From Allomyces arbusculus (taxonomy: Eukaryota > Blastocladiomycota > Blastocladiomycetes > Blastocladiales > Blastocladiaceae): a stretch of DNA of 64,000 nt. Numbering within the stretch: the first letter of the stretch is position 1; each line of letters opens with the position of its first letter. The notes beneath the pieces are model-generated. The model did no database searches, was not told the origin of the DNA, and worked only from the letters and a program-made list of their open reading frames with translations. A program made the position numbers and the translations under genes. The stretch spans positions 1 through 64,000 of the forward strand of contig JADHYV010000086.1 of assembly GCA_027604705.1 (NCBI GenBank), in the 5' to 3' direction. Shown piece after piece: positions 22,399 through 33,529 of the stretch.

Positions 22399-24891
22399 TC
22401 AGCTGCTCGGCGCGCCCTCGCGCCCGCGCACTTCCTCCACTTCCTCCTCCCCCACGACCCCACGCCGTTCCCCCCTTGCCGCCAACGGCGACGGCGCCCC
22501 CGTGCTCCTCTCACTGCGCCGCCCCCCACCCTGGAGCATCGCAAACGTATCAAGCGAGACGGACCGCCGCGAATGCCCGGCCTTGCCCGTCCCGCGCAAC
22601 CAGCCCTTAATCCCGCCCGCACCGGTCGATGGTGCAGCCGCAGCAGCGGGCCGCAAAACGGGCTTGGTCCCTTCAAGCGAATTACGCCGGCGCTGGACGG
22701 CGGCCGCGGCAGGGGTTGGGGTCCGGGACCGGGCGCGCGCCAGGTACCCGAGATACAATGCGTCGAATTCCGGGTCAAATGCGGGGGCCGAGGTCGGGGA
22801 CGGTGCGGCGGCAGCTGGTGTCGGTGCCGGTGCGTCGCTTGGCGCGTCAGCGGTGGGCGAGACACCGCTGTCGGTGTGGTTGTCGGGCGGCGTCGTCGCA
22901 GCAACCGGCGACGTCGGCTCCGACTCCTCGTGCACGTCCGGCAATGGGGGCACTGGCGGGACCGGTGGGACCGCGGGCCCGGCCGCGGCAAAGTACTGTT
23001 CCGGGATCGCGAGTGTGCCTGCGGCCACACTGACCCTGCGCGTCGCCGGAGGCGCATCACCGCGCGGGTTCCGCCGTTTCGGTCCATGTTGCACGCCATG
23101 CGGCTGCTCAAACGTCGTGTACTCGTCGAGCGACGACGACACGGTCGCCGTCGTCGGGAACTGCAACTGTGACGGACTCAATAAACCGGCCTCGAGTTGT
23201 CGAATCTTATCCCACCGCGTCCGGTTCGTGGCCAACTGATCAATGTAAATCTCGGCGGCCGGGATCACGTCGGCGAGGAGCACGAAAAAGGGTTCAATGA
23301 TCACGTCCGAGAAGTCAAGCGCAAACTGGCCCTGCGCGCGTGCGGACCGGTCGGTATTCGGCGAAATGGGCAGACCGGCGATGCGTTCGACGTCGCCCTG
23401 CGCGTACAGTTCTTCCAGGACCAGGTCGGACCATTTCTTGCACAGGTCCCACGGACGAACCGTGTTGGAAATATCGGCCGCATGCAGGACGCACCGGACG
23501 AGCGCTATGCGTTCGGACGTCGTCAGGAGCGGTTCGTCCTCGACGACCAGCGGCGGCGCGTCCTTACCGCCAGTGGCCGCGGTCGAGGCCGAATCGGGTG
23601 GGGTCGGCAAGCCGGTCGCGCTGCTCGGGTGCTCGTCGTGCACGAGGTACGAGTCCGACACGGGCCGGCGCAGCGCGAGTGCCGGGTCCGCGTCAAGGTC
23701 GCGGGACGACGTTGGTGGCGGGAGCAAGTCGGGCGGCGCCGAGTTACGGTGCGCGATACGGCGAAGGAAATGCGGCTTGTGGCTCGGGTGCAATGGGGGC
23801 GAGTCCTGCTGGGGCGGCGCGTCCGCAGCCGGTGCAGCCTTGGGGGTCGATTCGGACGTGTCGCTACCGACCGTCGACGCGGACTCTTCCGGTACCGCAG
23901 CCAGTTGCGCGTCGAGTGCGAGCAACTGGCGGCTCAACTCACCCAACTCCTTGACGCGCGCAAAATGAGTGGCCATATCGGTGCCGAGAATCACGTCGCG
24001 GAACCGGTCGAGGAACGCGTCGCGCGCGGCCGGGGTCAAGTGGTCGAGCATGCCGTGCTTGAGCAAACTGATTCTTCCCAACTCGACCGAATACGACTCG
24101 AGCACCGACACGTTCTTGTACTTGATCGCCAACGGGTCGCGGGAATTGATCATGTAGAGGTTATTCCTGCCCGGGTGTCCCATGTCGTGGCACAGCGCCG
24201 CCATGAAACAAAGCGCAGCGTCCAGATCGGTGACGAGGTCGCGCCCGTGCAGCGTATACAGCGTAAAGTAGACAATGAGCGCGACATCGACGGCGTGAAT
24301 GAACGAGTGGTAGGGCGGGTCGAGGTACTTGGCCTCGACTTCGAGCACCCACGCGAGCAACCGGCCGTACGACACGTGCAATAACTGCGGCAAGTACAGT
24401 TGCCGCGCCATGGCGAGCACGAGCCCGAGCCGTTCCCAGCGCGTGAGCAGAAACACGTCGAGCGCAAACTCGGCGACCGAGTCGCCAATGCTCAGGTAAT
24501 TGCGGAACGCCGTCAAAATCGCCTCGACCTCGTCGGGCGCCAAGTCGGTGCGCGCGCCAAGCGACTCGAAGCTCACATTCACGTCGAGCGAGGCATAGTA
24601 CCGCGGCAAGACTTCGGCGTGCCATTCCGCGTCATTGTCAATGATGGCCACGTCCTCGGCCGAGACAGCGACGCCGGCTTCCTTGAGAGGGCGGCCCGTC
24701 AGCCAGTGCGCGGGTGGGTGGATCGTGTCGAGGTTGCGCGGCGTGGCCAGGGCGGCCAGGAGCGCAGCCGACGGTCGCGACCGTAGCGGCAACATGGGCC
24801 GCGAGCTGGGACTGGCGTTCTTGGCAGTGGCAGCGGCGGCGCCGTCGCATGGCGGTGGCGACGGCGAGGAGGATGGTGGCGGTGGGTCCAT
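22399..24891 (-). CDS. Class I 3',5'-cyclic-nucleotide phosphodiesterase
   Basis: An 830-residue single-exon gene. Class I phosphodiesterases hydrolyse cAMP and/or cGMP to the 5' nucleotide. The catalytic domain spans about residues 100-560. YHSFIHAVDV near residue 190 supplies the catalytic-acid His and the first metal His. HDMGHPGRNN near 234 is the HD-x2-H-x4-N signature. HAADISNTVRPW near 468 gives the third metal-site His-Asp, and GQFALDFSDVIIEPFFVLLA is the conserved segment with the purine-binding Gln region. A low-complexity insert of about 120 residues splits the domain between LGELSRQLLALDAQLAAVP and LLTTSERIALVRCVL. The C-terminal 270 residues are disordered and contain RRNS, a protein-kinase-A-type site. 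No GAF, PAS or membrane segment is seen, so it is probably cytosolic. Substrate preference cannot be told from sequence. The ATG at 24891 is the first in a plausible context. Confidence 0.9.
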   Translation of the reverse strand: MDPPPPSSSPSPPPCDGAAAATAKNASPSSRPMLPLRSRPSAALLAALATPRNLDTIHPPAHWLTGRPLKEAGVAVSAEDVAIIDNDAEWHAEVLPRYYASLDVNVSFESLGARTDLAPDEVEAILTAFRNYLSIGDSVAEFALDVFLLTRWERLGLVLAMARQLYLPQLLHVSYGRLLAWVLEVEAKYLDPPYHSFIHAVDVALIVYFTLYTLHGRDLVTDLDAALCFMAALCHDMGHPGRNNLYMINSRDPLAIKYKNVSVLESYSVELGRISLLKHGMLDHLTPAARDAFLDRFRDVILGTDMATHFARVKELGELSRQLLALDAQLAAVPEESASTVGSDTSESTPKAAPAADAPPQQDSPPLHPSHKPHFLRRIAHRNSAPPDLLPPPTSSRDLDADPALALRRPVSDSYLVHDEHPSSATGLPTPPDSASTAATGGKDAPPLVVEDEPLLTTSERIALVRCVLHAADISNTVRPWDLCKKWSDLVLEELYAQGDVERIAGLPISPNTDRSARAQGQFALDFSDVIIEPFFVLLADVIPAAEIYIDQLATNRTRWDKIRQLEAGLLSPSQLQFPTTATVSSSLDEYTTFEQPHGVQHGPKRRNPRGDAPPATRRVSVAAGTLAIPEQYFAAAGPAVPPVPPVPPLPDVHEESEPTSPVAATTPPDNHTDSGVSPTADAPSDAPAPTPAAAAPSPTSAPAFDPEFDALYLGYLARARSRTPTPAAAAVQRRRNSLEGTKPVLRPAAAAAPSTGAGGIKGWLRGTGKAGHSRRSVSLDTFAMLQGGGRRSERSTGAPSPLAARGERRGVVGEEEVEEVRGREGAPSS

Positions 24892-25769
24892 TTTGGGCGG
24901 GCGCGAACAGTTATGCCGCGGCAAGTGCCGAGGCGGGTCGTGGTGGAGAGCGTGCGCGAACTTGCGTGGCCGGTTGGCGCGGAGGGCGGGTGGTCGCTGA
25001 CGTCGGTGCGTGAACGGGCGCAGAGCCGGACAGGCCGGACGGGTCGGTGCGCGCGGGTGCAATGCAGCAAGTTGGGCGCCGTCGGGAGCTGGTCTATGGG
25101 GGCGTCGTCGCGAGCGCGGGACAGAGAGCACGCATGATGGCGAGCTTGTCGATGGCAAACGGCGACAGCGGCGAGTCGGCGACACCGCCGGTCAAGCGAC
25201 CACTTGGCAAAGCAGCGCCCTGCCTGCGAACGAAGCTCGTCAAAAATCGACGTTCCAGAAATATAACGGAAAATTCCCCTCTGTGGGGTAACAGTTATCT
25301 TTTGCCAGCTCCTCTATCGCTGCTCCTCCTCAAAAGAAAAGGAAACCCACGGCGAGCCGCGACAGCGCGCCGTGCTGTTCTTGCGCTTTGCAGGACTGTG
25401 ACGACAGCTCTGCAACAAGCAGCACCGAGAGCACAGCGGCGGATGCAGTCAATAGAAACAGATTTGTTGGACGGAAATGCGCGGTTGCGGGGGGCCAATA
25501 AAGCGGCGAGAAACCACGGTGGACGGGTCAAGAGGAACAAACGGAAGCAACAAAACGATAAACAGCATCCAATCAAGCGCATCTCGGGTGGACAAGGCCC
25601 CTCGTCCACTCCGTCAAGGACCAGAGAAATCAACAGGAGGTTCGCGGCGGCAATGGCGGGAAAAAGAGAAGAATAAACACAGGTGGCCATCCGGCGATTC
25701 CCCTTCCCGCTCCAATCGTCTTCATAATGGCCACGCCTTGTTCCGACCGTGAGGAAGCCAAGGGGCCGA
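24892..25769. other. Intergenic region between phosphodiesterase and MAF1
   Basis: 878 bases containing the phosphodiesterase upstream region and the 3' flank of MAF1. The part from 25200 to 25770 is AT-richer. Open frames here overlap on both strands and lack domains. Confidence 0.55.
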
Positions 25770-27197
25770 CTATGCGTGCTGCGCGCGCGAACAAGCGGCG
25801 TCGTCAAATTTACATGTCGAGGTCGAAAATGAGCTGCGACCTGAGAAGTAGCACACAACAGGAGGTGAGAACGTGTACTTCGACGGTCGCACCGTGGTCG
25901 AGGAAACAAATACGCACTGTGCACGGTTCTGCGGCGTGGGCAAGGCACCGTGCGACACGGCTGCAGCACTGGCGCGAATGTCAAACGACACGTCGTTCTC
26001 GTTGTCGGACGCGTCCTCGTCCGGGTTGCCGGCCATCGGGCTAGGGAGGTGGAGAAGCGAGCGTCGGCGGTCAAGAACAAGTCGCAAACGTCGCTTTGAG
26101 GGAAAGAGTGACCAAAAACGTACTTTTGCAGCCGCACCTTGAGCAGCACGACCTTCTTCAACTTGCGGTGCAAAAAAAAGACGGAATGACTCCATCTTGT
26201 AGCGTGGAGGCACCGGTCAGGAAAACGGGAGCGATTTGCCCGTACCGCGCCCGGCACGGGTGCACAACACGACAACGTACATTGTGCCCTCTTCGTGCAG
26301 CGGGTCGTCCTCCTCGGACGACGGCGAGAAGACGTAGACCTCAGCCTCGTTCATCGACTGCTCGAGCGCCTCGTTGACGGCCTGCCACAGGTCGCGCTCC
26401 ACGACTTGGCGTACGTGGTCGTCTTGCGCATAGACTTGGGTGTGCAGCGCGTTCTCAACGTCGGCGAGCGGCACCGACCGGAAGGTGTTGGGGTTCACGT
26501 CGGTAAAGTCATAGTCCGGGAAGGCGGCATTGAGCGTGGCAATCAAGTGGTAGAAGACCTTGCGCATGGCCGAGTCGTGCGCGAGGGGACTGGTGCCAAA
26601 CAGGTGCACGTGCGTGGGCGAGTGCCACGAGGGCGAGACAATGGCCATGGGTTCGCCCGCGTCGAGATCGTCGTCGAGCGAGTACTCTTCGGCGGCAGCG
26701 CGCGCCGTTAATTTGCGGCTCGGCGAGGGCACGGCCGGGTGCATCGTGGGCGACGACGCGTGGGTCGCCGGAGCATTTCCAGGGTTACCGCTGCTGCCGG
26801 CACTCGTCGACGAGAGCGTGCGCGGGCGCTTGTGCGGCGACGGCAGCGTCACGGGTGCGCGCTGTCCTGCTGCAAACTGGCCATTGTCGTTTTGGCCGGC
26901 CTCGAACTCGGCGCGCGACCGCGTCGTGGAGGTGCGGCGCTGGCGCGCGTTGGCATTGGCCACGGCCGGCGACGAGTTGAGGCCCGAGGCCGGCGCGGAC
27001 GCGGCGGGGGAGGTGGTGGCCGTGGCCTCGTGCGACGCATAGCGCGCGTCGAGCTGCTTGAAGAGGCGCTTTTCCGAGACGGAGGGCTTGAGCGAGTAGG
27101 GCTCGATGCGTGCGTGTAAAACGGCGTCGCCGGCGGGCACTTGGTCGAGCAGGCCGTTGATGCGCTCGACCTCGGGCAGCTGGAGGTACTTGGGCAT
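25770..27197 (-). CDS. MAF1: MAF1, repressor of RNA polymerase III, three exons
   Basis: Minus-strand exons 27197-26281, 26195-26124 and 26040-25770 give 419 residues (yeast Maf1 is 395). Maf1 binds RNA polymerase III and shuts down tRNA and 5S transcription under stress; it is controlled by TOR and PKA phosphorylation. The N-terminal A box is MPKYLQLPEVERINGLLDQV through EPYSLKPSVSEKRLFKQLD. A Ser/Thr/Pro-rich linker with basic patches follows. The B/C boxes are EYSLDDD, DYDFTDVNPNTFRSVP and AEVYVFSPSSEEDDPLHEEG. Across intron 1 the reading becomes EEGTI-WSHSVFFLHRKLKKVV, matching the family's LWSFNYFFxNKKLKR segment. The acidic tail NPDEDASDNEND starts exon 3. The end of exon 3 is Ser/Cys-rich and less certain; a further intron is possible. 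Introns: 85 and 83 bases, both donors GTACGT. Head-to-head with the TMEM53-like gene. Confidence 0.88.
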
Positions 27198-27658
27198 CGT
27201 GGTGCTGGGGGATGGAGCGGGAGACGGGTGCGGAGCAGTGGTGCTGGAGCGGAGCGCGGGCAGGGCAGCGCGGAAGCGAGCGCGGCGGGCAGCGTGCTTT
27301 GAAGGGGGGAGAGAGCCGCGGCGGGCCGTCGTGCGCGTGGTTGGGTTGCGAGGGAGCGGTGCAGCCGGCTGGTCGGTCGGTGATGGAGGAGATGGTGGTT
27401 GCACAGCGCGGTGGTGGTGGCGGCCGCGTGGTGGAGGTGCAGCCAGGCAGCAGCAGCGCTGCACCTTGCGCACGTTCTCGAGACGCTGCGCCCGACGCGT
27501 CCCGCCCGGCTTCGCCCGCAGGCGCGTGCTGGTCACGCCCCTGTCTCGCACGCTGTCCCGCGCTTCCACCCGACGGCCCGCCAGGACTGACCGTGATCGC
27601 CGCTCGCAGCACGACGCACGCGCGCTCCCCGCTTCACGCCCCACGCGCACCACCTGCC
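27198..27658. other. Divergent promoter region of MAF1 and TMEM53-like gene
   Basis: 461 bases between two start codons. It contains a GTGATCG at 27593-27599, 60 bases before the TMEM53-like ATG. The open frames that run through it from both genes lack conserved content. Confidence 0.6.
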
Positions 27659-28405
27659 ATGCCGCCGCCACCGCTCCCGCCGCGGCCCTTTGCTGCCGCC
27701 GTTCTCTTTGGCTGGTGGAGCGCGCACCCGCGCCACCTCGCCAAGTACGCCAGCCTCTACCAGCGCCTGCAGCTCGCCGACCAAGTGATCCCCATCACGC
27801 TGCCGGCTCCCGCTATTGCCCTCGCGCCGACGCTCCTCCTCCACCCGGCTGCGCGCCGTCTCGCCGACTCGGTCCATGCCGCACTCGACCGTGCACCAAA
27901 CAAGGGATCTGTCGTCGTGCACACCTTTTCGGGCAACGGAGCCATTGCGCTCGCCCTCGCGCACAAGTACCGCCCGCTCCCCAACATCACGCACCGCGTC
28001 CACGACTCGGGGCCCGTGACCATGACCGACCCGTTCCCGCTCGCCGCCACGTTTGCGCAGTCCGTGCCCGTCTTGAGAGACCCTCATGTCGGCCAGTTTG
28101 CCCCGCGGCCAGCCGTACTCCGCGCCGCTGAACAATACCTGAGCCTGCCAAAGCACCAAGAACTCGCCGCCGAAATCGACGCGGCCACACGCGCTCTCCC
28201 TCGGTGCCCGACCCTGATCATGGCCGGCACCAAGGATGACATTGTCCCACCGCACATGCTCCGCACCGCCGCCGACCAGGGCCTGATCCCACCTCACGCT
28301 GAATGGGCCTGGTTCGAAAGCGGCCACGTCGAACACCTGCGCCGGTTCCCATCCGTATATGCCAACACTCTGCGCCGGTTCTTGACCACCACCAACCACG
28401 TCTGA
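27659..28405 (+). CDS. TMEM53/DUF829-family alpha/beta hydrolase-like protein
   Basis: A 248-residue protein matching the TMEM53/DUF829 family, alpha/beta-hydrolase-fold proteins of poorly known function. Family marks are LFGWWSAHPRHLAKYASLYQ near the N-terminus, VVVHTFSGNGAIALALAH (the Phe-Ser strand-turn-helix at the nucleophile position), HDSGPV, a MAGTKDDIVPP loop with the acid Asp, and ESGHVEHLRRFPSVYANTLR with the His. The family has FSNGG at the nucleophile turn, where this protein has FSGNG. No intron is needed. ATG 27659 was chosen because the conserved domain starts about 10 residues in; the open frame upstream to 27212 crosses the MAF1 promoter and is not conserved. It overlaps no neighbour. 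Enzyme activity is not established for the family. Confidence 0.75.
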   Translation: MPPPPLPPRPFAAAVLFGWWSAHPRHLAKYASLYQRLQLADQVIPITLPAPAIALAPTLLLHPAARRLADSVHAALDRAPNKGSVVVHTFSGNGAIALALAHKYRPLPNITHRVHDSGPVTMTDPFPLAATFAQSVPVLRDPHVGQFAPRPAVLRAAEQYLSLPKHQELAAEIDAATRALPRCPTLIMAGTKDDIVPPHMLRTAADQGLIPPHAEWAWFESGHVEHLRRFPSVYANTLRRFLTTTNHV

Positions 28406-28461
28406 AATGGACGATATCTTCAACAATCGGGATCGCTCTTGGTATCAAAAATTCACCACCC

Positions 28462-31400
28462 TCACGGCCGCGGCAGCTCGTACTCGGCCCACTCCAACTC
28501 CTGCCGGAGCATGCCCGTCAGCACCAGTTCCTTGGAATAGATCCTGTGTCCGAGCTTCCACAGCCGCTTGTTCGTTGCCGTATTCTCGACCATCGACACA
28601 ATCACGGCACCCTGCTCGGGCGCGTCTTCGGGCGCCGCGTCGCCCAACTTGTTCATCTTGTCGATCCACTCGCCGCCCGCCGCCTCGATAATCTCGCGCA
28701 TCTACTTGGTCACAGCGTCAGCGACGTTCTCCACCCCCTTCACACCCAATTAAAGAGAACATGCACATAACATACATCGGCTGGCGCCGGCTGCGTTCCC
28801 GCAACGACATACACGCGCAACCCGTGCATCAACTTCCGTTCCCGCGCCATCTGCTGACTCTCGCACAAATCAAACGCGTACTTGCCCTCCGTCTCTTCGT
28901 CGCGCACGGGATAGTCATCGCGACATACCCACTGGCCCTGTGCAATGCTCTCCGTGACCCAGTCCATGGTCACGATATCCTTCCCTGCCGCTAACGCTGC
29001 CAAGAACTTGACGGTGCGCCGCACTTGGTCGGTGACGAGCACATCGGCGTCGCGCCACGTCGTCACTTGGCGCCCGCCGAGCGCCGTGATCGCCGGGTGA
29101 TCGTGGCCGACCTGGGTTTGGGCAAATATAATGGGGTCAGCTTGAAGCTCAGACGCCTTTCACAACTTCGCCATCACATGCTGCGCAATCACTGCCTCCT
29201 TGTTTTGGTTTTCGCCGCCTTTTCTCGGGCAGCGGCGGCGCCAACTCGGCCCAGCTGCTCGACGCCGGCATCCGCGCGTCGACCGCACTCGCGCACCCAT
29301 GAAAAGTTCGAGGAGAAAAAGTGGAATACACACCATGGTGAACATGATCCCCAACGTCGGCTTGGCATCCGACACTTCTTGACGACTCGGCCGCCGTGTG
29401 CGTCGCGGCGCCTCGGTCGCCGTCATCGCTGTCTCCGGCTCGGGCGCGTTCTTGGGTGTCGTGGCCCTTTTCGGCGTCGCAGCCGTCTTCGGGGTCGCGG
29501 GCTTTTTAGCTGGGGTCGCGGTCTTCTTAGCCGGCGCCGCGGCCTTCTTGGCCCCCTTGCCCGACCGGCGCCGCGCCTTGGCCGGAGTCGGCTCGGTCGT
29601 GTCGCTCAGAATTTCGTTGGCGTCGCCGGTGACTGGTTCAGTCTCGACGTTCTCGGCGGGCGCCCTCGTCGTCGAGTTGCGCATTCCATGGCGAGTTGGT
29701 TTGGCCGGCGTAGCGCTCGCGGTCAGGACTTCGGGCTCCGGCGCGTCATCGGTTTCCAGTTCAGGCCCGACCGGGGCTCTGGCAACCGTGGTCGACTTGC
29801 GCGTTGCACGGCGGGTCGGCTTGGCCGGTGTCGCACTCACGGCCTGTTCTTCGGGCTCTTGTGCGTCGTCGGCATCCGGTTCGTGCGTAACGGCCGTCTT
29901 GGCGGTAGGGGTGCTCGTCTTCCGGGATGCGCGGCGTGTGGGCCTGGCCGGCGTTGCGGTCGTGGCAGGTGCTGAGGGCTCTTGCACGCCAGGACCAGGG
30001 GCACTTGGAACGTTGTTGTCGCCGCCACCGGCATCCAGCTCGGGCACGAAGGACACTTTGGCGGCCGGCGTGCTCGTCTTGCGCGATGCGCGGCGCGCCG
30101 GCATGCCGGGACCTGCACGCGCGGGCGGAGCAGTGAGTTCGTCGCTGGAATCCAGATCAGATTCGACGGGTTCCGCGGCGACGGCCACGGGCGACTTGCG
30201 ACGGGATGAGCGCCGCGTCGGGACCTTGGCGCGCGTCGCGCTCGCGGCCGGTGATGCCGAAACTGGCGCGTCGGGAACGGCCGCGTCCTCGGCATGCCAC
30301 GCAGCACCACAGTCGTTCTCAGCGTATTGCACCTCGTCGTCGGCCTCGTCTGCGCTCTTGTACTGCACCGGATCGTCGCCGTCATTGTCGTAGGCGATCA
30401 CGGCGGCAATCGCGCTCGACTTGGCCGGCGTTCTACGCGACTTGCGGATCATTGGCACATCGTCGTCCGCGTCGCTGCAGTCAATCGTGGTCGGATGAGC
30501 ACCGGGAGCCGACGTGTCCGGCGCGTCGTGGGAACCCGTGCGCGCGTGTCTTGACCCACGCCGCGTCAGCGCACTGACTGTACCGGATCTCAGGTGCGGC
30601 GGCTCCGGCGCCAGCGCCGAGGCCGCGGCCGGGACAGGCACGGAGGTCGCGGCCGGTACAGGTACCATGACACGCGGCTCCCACGCATTTTCCTCTCCCG
30701 TGGCACCTTCCAAGCACGGAGCATCGTCGCAGCCGGTACCAGGTCCCGTGGCGCGCGTGGGCCCGTCATTGGCCAGCACATAGACCGCGTCTGCACGAGC
30801 CGGCTCATGCCGCACCACTGCGGGCGTGGTGATATCCGTGCTGATCGCAGCAGCAACCGCGGGCTCGACGGCGGTATTCGATACCTCCTCGCCCTCACCG
30901 CGCGCCACGGCCTGGTGCACCGCCGTCGCGGGCGTCCCCTGCCGCGCGTCGGCCTCCTCGCCGTGGTCCCGTGCACCTCCTCCACCGTCACCACCTACTT
31001 CACCACGCCCGATCGACTCTTCCGCATCGACAAGCGGCCCATGCCATGCGACGCGCGGCGACAGCTGCAGCGGCACCGCCTCGTCCATGGCTGCATCCTC
31101 TGACTTGGACTCGTGCCGTGCGCGTTTGGGCGCCGCGGCGCCCACGAGGTGGTCGGACGCGTGCCGTTTGAGACTCTGACGTGGGACAGGTGGTGGACGG
31201 GGTGCGGGGGAGCTCATGGCGCGGCGTGTCGACGGGTGTGGAGACATGGGAGCGGGCACGGGTGAGGTCGGGACCGAGGGCGGGATGACGTGTGGCGAGA
31301 AGGGAGCGGCTGGGTCGAATGCGACAGCGGGTGAAGTAGCGGGCATAGGCGCTGGCACGGCGGCTGCGGCAGCAGCGTGGGCGAGGGTGGAGAGTGCTGT

Positions 31401-33140
31401 GGGCGAGTCGGTCGAATCGGAGACGTGCGGAGCGGCAGGGAGCGTGACGGGCAGCTGCGGAGCGACGAGTGGGACCACTGACGGCATCGTGGCCATGGGC
31501 GGTGGGAGTGGAGCTACGCCGGATCTGGTAGAGGAGCCCAAGGGCAATGAGACGTGCGTCCACGCCGACAGGGTCGAGGGCGAAACATCGCGGCTCACAG
31601 GCACCGGCGGCGGCGGTGTTGCCGCGGCCGCAACACCAGCACGATCTTCGACCATGGGCGTCGCGATCCGCGATGCTCTCGGCGTCACGTCCATATCCTC
31701 GTCAACGTTCGACCATGGCCGTAGCATGAGCGCCGGGTACTCCACGTCCGCGCCCGCATCGCCCGTGTCGAGCACTAGCAGCACCTGTGATTCCTCGTTA
31801 TCCCAGACCGACACGTCGGTCGGCGCGTACTGGTGAAGCGCAGTGGGCGCGATCCCCAGCGTCCCGGGCGAGCTGGCACGACGCATGCCGTCAACTGCAG
31901 GCGACGACGACAATGGGATGAGCCCGCCCTGCGTGAGCGACGTGCCGAGATTGGTCATGACCGCATGGTCAAATTGTGGGGGCGGCATGTCAGTGGCGGC
32001 CGACACGGGTGCAGCCGACGCAAGCGCCGAGAATGGGTCGGCCGGCTGCGTCTCGTCAAACATGGCCGTGTTGTTGTGCAGCTCATCAATCATGTCGATG
32101 CCATCAACGTCCTCTTGCACGTCGGTCACCTGCGAATCGGCCATATCGCCGATAACCGTGTCCTCTTGCGATGCGCCGACGAACGTGCTGTCGTTGGCGA
32201 GCAAGTCGGCGGGAGCATCGGCGCGCGTGTCGTCGGGCACACCACCAGGTGCAGCATCAGCGGGTGCTAGACTCGGTGCCGGCTGCCGAAGCGACTGCGA
32301 GACCAGGCCGGGGAGCGTGTACCCGGAAGGCGCGGTAGTGGCAGCCGTGGGCGAGTCGCCCATTATGGCAGCCATGGGCGAGTCGGTCGCCGCGGCCAGG
32401 ACTGCAGGCGGGCACCAGCGCGTGGGCGTGCGACCAAAGTGCACGACGGCGCCTGGCGGCACAAAAAAGAGCTCGTAGGGCGGCAGGCGTTGGCCACCCA
32501 GGAACGTGCCGTTACGCGAGCCGAGATCTGGCCATGATCAGAGGTGGGAGTCAGAGGTGGCCGCGCGTCGTCTTCAAGCTCCCTCGCGGCGCGCCCAACA
32601 CACCTTGTAAGAGCAGATCGCCCGTGCGGAACAGGAACAGGTCGGCGTGCATTTTACTGACGGCCGCATCGGTGCTCGGCAGCGTGAGGAGCGTCGTGAA
32701 TGCTTGGCGACGCGCGGTAACAAATGGCATCGACCCAATCCGCTAACAGTTTCAATGGAGTAGCGCGTCAGCTCGAATCAGCAACGCAAGGACCTTGACC
32801 AGCATGAGGAGAAAAGTCCAATGTGTACTGTCCACCGTCCGGGCAGAATTCCGTGCCGCGTCACGACCGGTTCCTCGGTCGACGCGTCGTTGGCATTGGC
32901 ACACGAGAGTACCTCGAGCAGGCCGGTGGCGGGCGGCTGCAGGAATGCTCTGCCGCCCGTAGCGTCGTTTGCGGTCCCGGGAATCATGCCTCGCTCGCGC
33001 GTAGGATCTTGGTACGAGGGTAGCGGCACGTCGGGGGTCGTTGCACGCATCACTTGGTCGGGGTGGTTGTCATCTGCAGCAGTCCGCGCGCCATGACCGG
33101 GCAACAACATGGCGTCGCTGTGATAACTTTGAAAATTCAT
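28462..33140 (-). CDS. FHA and tandem-BRCT DNA-damage mediator of MDC1/Mdb1 type, five exons
   Basis: Minus-strand exons 33140-32829, 32742-32604, 32527-29334, 29111-28776 and 28701-28462 give 1,406 residues. The N-terminal FHA domain (about 78-180) reads EEPVVTRHGILPGRWT-RIGS, AAVSKMHADLFLFRTGDLLL, then SRNGTFLGGQRLPPYELFFV, including the phosphothreonine-binding SRNG motif. C-terminal BRCT domains (about 1200-1406): KPTLGIMFTM, ITALGGRQVTTW, VRRTVKFLAALAAGKDIVTM, then MHGLRVYVVAGTQPA-PAD and MREIIEAAGGEW. This order is that of MDC1/Mdb1, which read gamma-H2A and recruit repair factors. Between them: Ser-Gln/Thr-Gln sites at about 225-315 (GASQED, MADSQVTD, DETQPA) fitting ATM/ATR kinases, and degenerate basic repeats of the type TPAKPTRRATRKST at about 906-1143. 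Introns are 86, 76, 222 and 74 bases. The 222-base intron has a poor pyrimidine tract, so its ends are less certain. Confidence 0.82.
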
Positions 33141-33529
33141 GGTGCTTCAGCAGCAATTCATCGTGGCATCTGCAGTGGTGAGCGCGAGCTCGCGCGGTTG
33201 GTCGAGCGTGCAGCCGGCCGACGAGGCCGGTCTCCAGCGGCGACAGCCAGCGCGAGGAGGACTGAGTCAAACGCATCTGGCCACTGCGTCATGTAGCTGC
33301 CACAAACATCGTTTACCGTTGCCGGTGGTTTTGGCGGCCTGGCTCACTGCACCGATTCATTCATTCCACCAACCGAAGTCGCGACGTCGTCGTCGACAAT
33401 CTCTACAAATCCGCACGCATCCCGGGCGCGCAAATCGCTGCAATACGCTCTCCACCCGACAAACCGACCCTGGACCTGCTTGCGCGACCAAACGACTGAC
33501 CACTACCTGACCGATTCCAACCAACCACG
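33141..33529. other. Divergent promoter region of the FHA-BRCT gene and TRIP4
   Basis: 389 bases between two start codons. No supported open frame, TATA box or repeat was seen. Confidence 0.6.

Noticed and set aside
25295-26275. 326-codon minus-strand frame as a separate gene
   Set aside because: Its one conserved stretch (WSHSVFFLHRKLKKVV) is exon 2 of MAF1; the rest is intron or flank.
29160-32462. 1,100-codon frame as a stand-alone gene starting at 32462
   Set aside because: The start codon there is GTG inside the FHA domain; splicing to upstream exons completes the domain.
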